Of a stretch of DNA of 9,718 nucleotides, positions 1-5,997 are shown piece after piece. Numbering within the stretch: the first letter of the stretch is position 1; each line of letters starts with the position of its first letter. Source of the stretch: Thermoplasmata archaeon (GTDB taxonomy: Archaea > Thermoplasmatota > Thermoplasmata > Thermoplasmatales > Thermoplasmataceae). Position numbers and translations under genes: made by a program. Where the stretch lies: positions 1 through 9,718 of the forward strand of contig JAKAUD010000137.1 in NCBI GenBank assembly GCA_021827885.1. Reading direction: 5' to 3'. Below the pieces are notes generated by a model. It had not been told where the DNA came from and searched no databases. It saw only the letters and a list, made by a program, of their open reading frames with translations.

Positions 1-666
1 AGTTCCACTCAGCTTTTTGTGCTGATCTAAAGTAAGCAAACCTAACTCTGCATATCTTCTTAGCATTACGGATTCATTGAGTTTCTCCGTTAAGTATGCA
101 TAGATCACTACCTGATACATAAATGAAACAAACAAAAGGATATTGCCTCCTTCTTTTTTAAACCCCTTATTCCTTGTCCCTTCAAGAGCAACCATGTTCA
201 GGAACTGTAAGTACCTGTCATAATACGAAGGAAATAACGCATCTATTTTAGTCCAATTCTCTTTTTTCTTTATGGTCGAAAGCATTTTCTGACGATAGTT
301 GTTAAGCTTGCTAATAGTCTCATCCAAGCTATCTCTTGTGAGTTCGTTCCTTTCTTTCTCCGAAAGCTCCATCATAAACTGGTTAACATACTCAAATCGA
401 TTATCTAAGGTCTCAAGTTTTGCTTCAAATCTATCTACCATCTCTTTATCAGGTTTTTTAAAACTGACTTCCGAGTTCATAAATTCGATAATGAAATCTG
501 CCAATGAAAGATAGAGATTCGTATTTCCTTTCATGTAGTCATTTATAAGATTCCTAACAGTATTTTTGTCATAAATGTGGTTCTTCCTTAACTTCCTCTC
601 AATTGAATGGAGCGGAGTAGGTACTATGAGACTACTGCAAAATTCATTGTTGGTCATCATTATCAT
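1..666 (-). CDS. Hypothetical protein, 3' end beyond the window
   Basis: An open minus-strand frame of 222 codons runs from ATG at 666-664 to base 1 with no stop, so the C-terminus is missing. The frame is bounded upstream by TAA at 714-712. ATG codons also occur at 660-658 and 657-655, and the true start among the three is uncertain. A TATA-like stretch (minus-strand CTATATTTA, about 693-701) lies about 30 bases upstream, and no strong ribosome-binding site is seen. The product begins MMTNNEFCSSLIVPTPLHSI when counted from 660. Its middle (about residues 70-140) is rich in Glu, Lys, Asn and Leu and looks largely helical or coiled-coil. A later hydrophobic stretch contains ILLFVSFMYQVVIYAYL. 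I do not recognise the family and assign no function. The protein is probably real because the frame is long and uninterrupted in AT-rich DNA. Confidence 0.7.
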   Translation of the reverse strand, partial: MIMMTNNEFCSSLIVPTPLHSIERKLRKNHIYDKNTVRNLINDYMKGNTNLYLSLADFIIEFMNSEVSFKKPDKEMVDRFEAKLETLDNRFEYVNQFMMELSEKERNELTRDSLDETISKLNNYRQKMLSTIKKKENWTKIDALFPSYYDRYLQFLNMVALEGTRNKGFKKEGGNILLFVSFMYQVVIYAYLTEKLNESVMLRRYAELGLLTLDQHKKLSGT

Positions 667-1017
667 TACTCTGCCAGATATTTGCTTTATGTAAATATAG
701 ATTGCAGTATATTAAGTTTTTAAAGAAGCGTTTCAAGAGTTTTAATGTACATTCGCTCACACTCATCTCCACATCTCAAAAGGGGAAGTTTTCACCACGA
801 ACGTTAAAATAATTATCATTGATCACTTGTACATAAAAATTAGCGGAAGAAAATTTACCGTGACATTACTAACTAATCCATTATTGATTACCGAAGTGCT
901 AATTCCCATGGCAATTATATGAGGTTGTGACTATAATTATTTTTGTAGGAATATATCCCTTAAAATACTGGGTATTGTGACATTCATGGCGTATGTAGTA
1001 ATTTACTTATATGCAGG
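667..1017. other. Non-coding stretch with no recognisable gene
   Basis: These 351 bases hold the promoter of the leftmost gene and otherwise nothing I can call. No frame looks like a protein. The octamer GTGACATT occurs at 861-868 and 976-983. A 15-base string at 848-862 recurs with one mismatch at 1325-1339. The region borders mobile-element debris and may itself be decayed insertion DNA. Confidence 0.4.
691..702 (-). promoter_or_regulatory. Candidate TATA box for the partial gene at 666-1
   Basis: On the minus strand this reads about TCTATATTTAC, roughly 30 bases before the ATG at 666. The spacing fits an archaeal box A driving a leaderless or short-leader transcript. This is judged by eye only; a second A/T-rich stretch lies a little further upstream. 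Confidence 0.3.
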
Positions 1018-1620
1018 ATGGTGTTAAGATGGCGCATTCTATCCGATAAACATGATACCTTTTTTATTCATCCATCCACATATAAGCGCCATAGACTTGC
1101 GGATAAAGGAACAGAGATGTTGATGAATGGTTCATCTTCCGGCACATACACCGATGAACTGATGGATTATGCTAATGGCATAGGAAATGGGCGAATGTAA
1201 ATGCCAACAAATTGATATGATATATCCTTTACAATTAGCCATTCATTCATTATTCCCAGTATATTTTAGGTTTTAAACACTGGATTTTACTCATTCCCAC
1301 CGAGATTCGTGACAAATCAGTAAGAGAAAATTCACCGTGCTACAGTGTGTCAATCCATGGATAATCGCCATAGCGAATCACGCCAATATTGAGTGCGTGA
1401 ATCTAACCAATTCCCTTATTATCTGCATCCACTCTATTGATCTTTCCTCAGAGTTGCAGGGGAGAATCCCTATGATGCTGGATTCCACCGAAATGATTAC
1501 AACTAAATGGGCAAGAAAGCCACTGAGCTTGCGATGTGGATGAATTGCGACACGATTATATTGATTCATGTAATAGAAATCCGAAGTAAATCCATTGGAT
1601 AAGTCCTAAAAAATGGCATG
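1018..1620 (+). pseudogene. Decayed DDE transposase remnant (IS5-like)
   Basis: Two short frames and a third, shifted frame look like fragments of one transposase. The first (1018-1200) contains FFIHPSTYKRHRLADKGTEM and GTYTDELMDYA. The second (1337-1543) contains LDSTEMITTKWARK, resembling the first-aspartate region of IS5-type enzymes (usually VDSTG..). A +1 frame then reads WMNCDTIILIHVIEIRSKSI, the kind of beta-strand segment that normally follows. Stops and frameshifts separate the pieces, so no functional enzyme can be made. The family call rests on recognition by eye and is moderate. The remnant leads directly into the structured block at 1643-1934, which may have inserted into it. Confidence 0.4.
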
Positions 1621-1642
1621 ATGGCGATTGCTTCTATGAAAT

Positions 1643-1934
1643 CCTCTATAAGAGGTTGGGAACGTCTCTGTGTTCCGGTTAGACATGATGCAGATAAAGA
1701 CGTATCCTGATTGCACGTAGACAGGGATGCGTGCAAAGGGAGCACTGATACCTCTAAAGAGGCAACGTTGAAATCGGCAGCGACCTTAAGACTCGGTAAT
1801 GGGTTCTTGCGAAACCGTCCAGACCGTGAGGTATGAAGGCGAAAGGGAAGCAAAAGCAAGAACCTCCAATCCTTTAGGATGGAGAGTATGTCAGAATGCC
1901 CTTGTGGGAAACTAATCCTGATTTTAACAGGATT
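1643..1934 (+). ncRNA. Putative structured RNA element (HEARO/IscB-omega-like or group II intron-like)
   Basis: Nearly every part of this stretch can pair. Visible stems are CCTCT/AGAGG (1643-1655), GGAAC/GTTCC (1659-1676), TTGCACG/CGTGCAA (1711-1736), CCTC/GAGG with loop TAAA (1751-1762), GGGTTCTTGC 1801-1810 with GCAAGAACCT 1856-1865, ATCC/GGAT extended by TCC/GGA around a bulged A (1865-1884), CCC/GGG (1899-1908) and AATCCTG/CAGGATT (1914-1934). No long plus-strand protein frame covers it. A 97-codon minus-strand frame across it shows no recognisable domain. Stem density far above background suggests a selected RNA fold. Text such as GGTTAGAC and the GCGAAAGG-rich core reminded me of ORF-less HEARO (IscB omega) RNAs, but I cannot verify this. 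A group II intron domain I is the alternative, although no GUGYG 5' end or domain V was found. Strand and ends are tentative. Confidence 0.45.
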
Positions 1935-2416
1935 GATTGGCCATTATCATATCAAGTATGCAAGTGTGTAGTGCAAGATTGTTCGCCAGACAGAATACCA
2001 TGCTGATGACCCTGGATCATTGCAACAACGTATAATGCCATAAATAGGAACATGTTATTTTGGTTCGTGTGCAACATTTGGTGGCATGGGGCCTTGCTGC
2101 GGGGCGAAAATCAAGCAGAATCTGTATTATCATTATTTATTCAGAATAGAATCACACGGAAGAGTATAGGCAATTTAGTTCCACTCTCCCATAAATCACT
2201 AAAATGATGATAGGGAAGGCAATTATGGGCTGGATGTTGTTATGGTGGCAAGGATGAAACGCATTGCAAACATTAAGCGTTATTTGATCTGGGGATCTGC
2301 TGGCGCATTTCTATTTGTTTTAGAACCTTAACATCGCAAATTTTAGGGAATAGGATTCCATAATAACATAATTCTTACACACTTCTCGGCATTCTGTGGT
2401 ACAAAGATTTATTTAT
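1935..2416. other. Gene-free stretch between RNA-like block and transposase
   Basis: No intact gene is visible here. Around 2030-2100 a plus frame reads TTYNAINRNMLFWFVCN, which could be the C-terminal tail of a decayed transposase. A short frame ending at the TAA near 2330 contains VVMVARMKRIANIKRYLIWG, which I do not recognise. Both look like debris from earlier insertions. The last bases carry the TATA box of the next transposase. The base composition is mixed, and no tRNA or clear long repeat is seen. Confidence 0.35.
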
Positions 2417-2417
2417 C
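2406..2417 (+). promoter_or_regulatory. Candidate TATA box of the transposase gene
   Basis: GATTTATTTATC is centred about 27 bases before the GTG start at 2438. This is the spacing expected of an archaeal box A with transcription starting at or next to the start codon. It immediately precedes the palindrome at 2417-2440. Confidence 0.45.
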
Positions 2418-2440
2418 ACTAATCCCTATAGGGATTAGTG
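2417..2440. repeat. Perfect 24-bp palindrome overlapping the transposase start
   Basis: The half-site CACTAATCCCTA is followed immediately by its exact reverse complement, with no spacer. The last three bases are the GTG start codon. The palindrome sits between the TATA box and the coding region, so it could be an operator for a dimeric repressor. It could also be a transposase-binding site or, in RNA, a hairpin with a short loop. If transcription starts at the GTG, the RNA would not contain it, which favours a DNA-level role. Role inferred; symmetry seen directly. Confidence 0.7.
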
Positions 2441-3841
2441 GAAGACTGGGTAAAGAAGATAGTGGAGGAGGAAAGGAAGAAGCGAAATATTCCCCTGGAA
2501 GCAAAACCCCTCAACGGGAACTATTATCTCTATCACTCAACATCAAGGTATGATCGCAACAGCAAGAAGGCAGTCAAGGTTTCCGATTATATAGGAAGGA
2601 TTACCCGAACGGGCATAATCGAGAAGGCAAAGGAGATCAGGTCAATATATGAATACGGCAATTCAGCCCTGGTATATTCGCTGTCAGGAGACATGATTGC
2701 AAGGCTGCAGAAATATTTCCCTGACAGGTGGCCTGATCTATATGCGCTATCTGTGGTGAGGCTCATGGATTCGGTTCCACTGAAATCCGTGAAGGATCGG
2801 TGGGAGAAACTCCATGTTTCAAGGGAGATCAAGGCTCACCTGTCACAGAACACGCTCACTGACCTTCTCATGGATATCGGATCAGACATGGGCGCACAGA
2901 TGGATCTTTTCCAGTCCCTCATAACAGAATCAAAGAAGCTTGCATTCGACCTGTCAAGCATATTCTCCAGATCAGTGAACCTGAACGTTGCCGCGAAGGG
3001 TCACAATGCGGATCACATATACCTGCCGCAGATAAACATGGCGCTGGCATTCGATCTCGATCAATACCGGCCGGTTTTCCTCAAACCGGTAGAGGGATCG
3101 GTGAGGGACGTGAAATCTCTTAGGAAGGTGCTTGAGGAGATCAATTTCGACGGTATTCTTGTCCTTGATACGGGATTCTCATCGCACGATCTGGCTGAGA
3201 TCATGCGGATGGATATGAGGTTCGTAATGCCTCTACGCAGGAACCAGGAGATAATAGATTATGGCATGGATCTGAACTCCAGCTTCGTATATCGTGACAG
3301 GGGGATCAGGTCAGGATTCCTGAACAGGGATGGCCTAAGGATATACATGTTCCAGGACCAGATGCTCATGGCGGAGGAATCATCCACTTTCATAAAGATG
3401 ATTGCGGAAAAGAAGAGGACACAGAGGGAATTCGATACCGAATCGGCCAGGTTCGGGAAGATATCAATCCTGTCCAACGTAAGAGACGATCCTGAGATGA
3501 TATACAATCTCTACAAGCAGCGTGAAGAGGTGGAACAGGCATTCGATGCCATGAAGAACGAGCTTGAGAATGACAAATCATACCTGAGCAATGACGATTC
3601 GCTCAGGGGTTATTTCTTCATATCTTTCCTTTCCCTTTACCTGTATTACAGCATATTCGTCCTGATCAGGGCTGCTGATCTAACCAGCAAGATATCCGTG
3701 AAAGATGTGCTCCTGAAATTCTCAAAGGTATACAAGATAGTCAGGGGAAACAAGGAAACACTGAGCGAGATTCCTTCAAGCGTTGAAAAGATAGACGAGA
3801 TGCTTGGAACAAGTATATTCCCTAAAAAATTGCGGAGTTAA
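2438..3841 (+). CDS. IS4/IS1634-type DDE transposase
   Basis: This 467-residue protein would cut and join DNA at the ends of its own insertion sequence. The RNase H-like catalytic triad can be read: D171 in FDLSSIFS, D244 in LVLDTGFSS, and E366 in the C-terminal YKQREEVEQAF motif. That motif gives the exact Y-(2)-R-(3)-E-(6)-K spacing (Y359, R362, E366, K373) of the IS4 superfamily. The N-terminal 110 residues are the variable DNA-binding part. A hydrophobic helix (about 391-410, GYFFISFLSLYLYYSIFVLI) follows the catalytic Glu, as is usual in IS1634 members. GTG at 2438 is the start: TAG lies in frame at 2429-2431, and the TATA box is about 27 bases upstream. The frame is uninterrupted and of normal family length, so the gene is probably functional. 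It is more G+C-rich than its neighbours. Confidence 0.9.
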   Translation: MEDWVKKIVEEERKKRNIPLEAKPLNGNYYLYHSTSRYDRNSKKAVKVSDYIGRITRTGIIEKAKEIRSIYEYGNSALVYSLSGDMIARLQKYFPDRWPDLYALSVVRLMDSVPLKSVKDRWEKLHVSREIKAHLSQNTLTDLLMDIGSDMGAQMDLFQSLITESKKLAFDLSSIFSRSVNLNVAAKGHNADHIYLPQINMALAFDLDQYRPVFLKPVEGSVRDVKSLRKVLEEINFDGILVLDTGFSSHDLAEIMRMDMRFVMPLRRNQEIIDYGMDLNSSFVYRDRGIRSGFLNRDGLRIYMFQDQMLMAEESSTFIKMIAEKKRTQREFDTESARFGKISILSNVRDDPEMIYNLYKQREEVEQAFDAMKNELENDKSYLSNDDSLRGYFFISFLSLYLYYSIFVLIRAADLTSKISVKDVLLKFSKVYKIVRGNKETLSEIPSSVEKIDEMLGTSIFPKKLRS

Positions 3842-3848
3842 GGTTTAG

Positions 3849-3863
3849 AATACTTATTATTTT
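3849..3863 (+). promoter_or_regulatory. Candidate A/T-rich promoter of the peptidase gene
   Basis: AATACTTATTATTTT lies 12-26 bases before the GTG/ATG pair at 3872/3875. It could serve as box A for a leaderless transcript. If the IS right end is near 3868, the box lies inside the insertion sequence, so the element would supply the promoter. The exact box position is uncertain. Confidence 0.3.
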
Positions 3864-3871
3864 ACCACTTT

Positions 3872-4597
3872 GTGATGATAAGCTCTAATTCTTTTGGCTT
3901 AACCCTAGCTATTTCAATATTTGGATGGCTGTATAGCAGGGAAATCTTGTTTAATAAGAAGAGACTTTTCGCTATTAGATTGGGTAATTCTGAGAAATTA
4001 TCAAATTACAAGATACATGAAGATCTTATTGAGAAATATAAAAATTTAACTAAGGGAGATTTTATGATCTATCTGTTCTCGTCGTTTGGCAAAGCGCGTA
4101 AACCCCCATTCTTCACGTCATCAGAAAATGAGCAAGGAATTCATTTGCACGAGGGCTTAGCCAGTATCCTAGAGGATAAAGAGCATGAGGCACTAATTTT
4201 ACATGAAATATATCATTTGGCTCATAGAGATGCACATGAAAAATATTTTCTTACACAGTGCTTTGCGATTTTTCTTGGCGTTCTCAGTTTGTCTACGTTA
4301 GATGTCATTCTCTACGGAATACGTTTCTTGAATATCATGCTAATATCAGTTTCTCTTTCAGGAGCGCTTTTGTCACTATTATTAATCAAAATAAATGCCT
4401 GGTATTCGGAAAGGGCAGCTGGCTTCTTTTCCGGGAAACAGATGAATACAAATTCGTATATTATCTCTGTTCTTCTCAAGGTTTGTGAATTCAAACTGGA
4501 GAATTGCTGGGTGAAGAATGAAGCGAGCCTGAGAGTTAAGTGCCAGAAAAGGATAGATGCATTGGAGAGAAAAGTGCCTTCAATTGATACTCAATGA
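3872..4597 (+). CDS. Membrane zinc metallopeptidase, M48/M56-like
   Basis: A 241-residue membrane protein with a zinc-peptidase signature. HEIYH at 111-115 gives the two His ligands and the catalytic Glu112. E180 in WYSERAAGFF is the likely third ligand, matching the Glu that follows the transmembrane hairpin in M48 (HtpX/Ste24) and M56 (BlaR1) enzymes. Hydrophobic segments are near 5-22, 127-150 and 153-173, so the active site sits next to the membrane. HtpX-type enzymes usually have two N-terminal transmembrane helices and are somewhat longer; here only one is visible. The start is GTG 3872 or the adjacent ATG 3875, only 30-33 bases after the transposase stop. The 5' end may therefore have been trimmed by the insertion. 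The C-terminal 50 residues are charged. Substrate unknown; a membrane protein quality-control role is inferred from the family only. Confidence 0.75.
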   Translation: MMISSNSFGLTLAISIFGWLYSREILFNKKRLFAIRLGNSEKLSNYKIHEDLIEKYKNLTKGDFMIYLFSSFGKARKPPFFTSSENEQGIHLHEGLASILEDKEHEALILHEIYHLAHRDAHEKYFLTQCFAIFLGVLSLSTLDVILYGIRFLNIMLISVSLSGALLSLLLIKINAWYSERAAGFFSGKQMNTNSYIISVLLKVCEFKLENCWVKNEASLRVKCQKRIDALERKVPSIDTQ

Positions 4598-4767
4598 TTT
4601 CCTGGGCGGTACCTTTACAATCCCTGCATGCCTTCTATTTCTATCCGATTTGTCACGTTCATTGGTATCTTCTTCATGAGAGATCTACATAATATCTATA
4701 ATTCATGAACAAACCTTTCGATAAATAGTAAATTCAGGCATTTCAATAATATCTAAATGTCAGGGTA

Positions 4768-4787
4768 TTAGTATTCGGAGATACTGA
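4768..4787. repeat. Short inverted repeat upstream of the DppB-like promoter
   Basis: TTAGTAT and ATACTGA face each other across a six-base loop (TCGGAG), giving seven pairs including one G-U. The repeat lies just upstream of the A-rich and TATA elements at 4794-4809, where an archaeal activator or repressor might bind. The pairing is seen; the regulatory role is inferred. Confidence 0.3.
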
Positions 4788-4793
4788 TACATC

Positions 4794-4809
4794 ACAAAAA
4801 TTATTTAAG
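4794..4809 (+). promoter_or_regulatory. BRE/TATA promoter of the DppB-like permease gene
   Basis: CACAAAAATTATTTAAG combines an A-rich BRE-like stretch with TTATTTAAG, centred about 26 bases before the ATG at 4831. No ribosome-binding site precedes the ATG. The arrangement predicts a leaderless mRNA starting at or near the ATG. Confidence 0.5.
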
Positions 4810-4830
4810 CAATAATTGTTGAACTGAATA

Positions 4831-5973
4831 ATGGGCAAAGACATAATATATTATGCGATAAGGAGAATGCTCTACATAATTCCAAGTTTCTTTCTCCTTA
4901 CTATTGTCATATTTATTTTCCTGTATCTGATGCCACACCAGATATTGGAAAGTGAGAGATTTTCAACATATTATGCCGCAACGCCATCTCAGCTGAATCA
5001 TGCTTCTTTGGTTATGGGGTTCGGGTTACCCATTCCGGTTGAATATTTATACTTCCTAAAAACTCTATTACTGGGAAGGTGGGGTTACTCATTGATAACA
5101 TTTGGGGCGAACCGCTCTCTTGTTGTCTATTATGGGGGAACAGTCACAAACGCTCTCTCTATTTTCCTGCCTTATAGCATTACTCTTCTATTGATCTCTC
5201 TCACAATTGTCATCCTGATGGCCATTCCTGTTGCCATTAAATCTGGCATGAAACCTTATACTATGGGTAGCAATCTTGAAAGACTATTTTCACTGGTTAC
5301 ATATTCATTTCCAGTATTCTTTACCTCTCTTCTTCTGCAGTATCTTTTTGGAAAGGGTGTAATCAATGGAAACCCGTTCGGTATATTTCCTGTAACTGGT
5401 GTAGGAATAGATTCAACTCTCATTAAGCTTCAATCCACCTCGTGGAGATCATGGATAATATTTGGGAATAATACTGTTCCAGTAACATATCCTACCCATT
5501 TTATTCTTTTAGATTCACTGATTCATGGAAATATGATTTTATTTGACGCTCTGGTTATGCATTTGATCCTCCCAATTACAGCACTTGTTCTTGGATCACT
5601 CGCTATTGTCATACGGATTATAAGATCTTCAGTGGGGGCGACTAGAAACGAGGTGTATGTTTCCACAGCAAGAGCAAAAGGGGTTCCGGAAAAGAGGATT
5701 ATAAGAGATCATATCAGGAAGAATGCAATGATGATTTCCATTCCATCTTTTACTTTCCTGATACCAACTATGATCGGCGGCCTCGTGGTTGTGGAGATCA
5801 TCTTTGGTTACTACGGAATTGCACTTTTCTTTGCGTATTGTATTTTGCAGGATCAAGTTTATGGTGTCTTTTACGTGATTTTCGTTTTGGCATTAATATC
5901 ACTGATCGCAAACGTGGTGATTGACATTATTTATGCATCAATAAATCCCAGAATTAAAAGAAAGATGCGTTGA
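4831..5973 (+). CDS. Dipeptide/oligopeptide ABC transporter permease, DppB/OppB-like
   Basis: One of the two membrane subunits of a peptide-type ABC importer (380 residues). The N-terminus, with IRRMLYIIPSFFLLTIVIFI and MPHQ close behind, matches the RR-L--IP start and first helix of DppB/OppB. Further hydrophobic segments lie near 108-137, 155-175, 235-263, 303-325 and 343-368. The EAA loop that docks on the ATPase is at about 273-298: VYVSTARAKG followed by VPEKRIIRDHIRKNA, close to the family pattern. The protein is somewhat longer than typical bacterial DppB, mainly because of an extracytoplasmic insert around 176-232. The ATG is set by the promoter 26 bases upstream. The gene converges with its probable partner at 5998-7017, whereas dppB and dppC normally run in one operon. 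No ATPase or binding protein lies in the window, and the substrate is inferred only from the family. Confidence 0.88.
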   Translation: MGKDIIYYAIRRMLYIIPSFFLLTIVIFIFLYLMPHQILESERFSTYYAATPSQLNHASLVMGFGLPIPVEYLYFLKTLLLGRWGYSLITFGANRSLVVYYGGTVTNALSIFLPYSITLLLISLTIVILMAIPVAIKSGMKPYTMGSNLERLFSLVTYSFPVFFTSLLLQYLFGKGVINGNPFGIFPVTGVGIDSTLIKLQSTSWRSWIIFGNNTVPVTYPTHFILLDSLIHGNMILFDALVMHLILPITALVLGSLAIVIRIIRSSVGATRNEVYVSTARAKGVPEKRIIRDHIRKNAMMISIPSFTFLIPTMIGGLVVVEIIFGYYGIALFFAYCILQDQVYGVFYVIFVLALISLIANVVIDIIYASINPRIKRKMR

Positions 5974-5996
5974 GTTTTCAGAAAGATTGTTTCTCA
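5971..5996. terminator. Weak hairpin between convergent permease genes
   Basis: AGAAA (5980-5984) and TTTCT (5990-5994) can form a five-pair hairpin, and TGAG/CTCA flank it. It lies in the 24-base gap between two tail-to-tail genes, where both transcripts must end. The pairing is short and the call tentative. Confidence 0.2.
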
Positions 5997-5997
5997 G

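Larger units (their letters stand above)
2396..3868 (+). mobile_element. Insertion sequence of IS4/IS1634 type (tentative ends)
   Basis: The element carries the complete-looking transposase at 2438-3841. For its ends, the only inverted match I found is GTGGTA at 2396-2401 against TACCAC at 3863-3868, with weak A/T-rich similarity continuing inward. This is too short to be firm, and I see no convincing target-site duplication. The coding part is visibly richer in G and C than the flanks, with regular AGG and GGA use, consistent with recent arrival. The element itself is well supported by the transposase; the boundaries are low confidence. Confidence 0.5.

Noticed and set aside
1566..1859. 97-codon minus-strand frame across the structured block
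   Set aside because: It shows no recognisable domain and has Ser/Leu-rich low-information composition. It is better explained as chance openness opposite a structured RNA.
1643..1934. SRP RNA or RNase P RNA
   Set aside because: I tried to match the GGAAGCAAAAGCAAG region to the SRP helix 8 core and to RNase P conserved blocks. The conserved bases do not line up, and the location in IS debris argues against a housekeeping RNA.
2080..2115. Group II intron domain V near GGGGCCTTGCTGCGGGGC
   Set aside because: It cannot form the 34-base domain V hairpin with the AGC triad and the two-base bulge, so it does not support a complete group II intron.
3259..3581. Minus-strand frames opposite the transposase
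   Set aside because: They are antisense shadows of a well-conserved DDE transposase and have no motif of their own.
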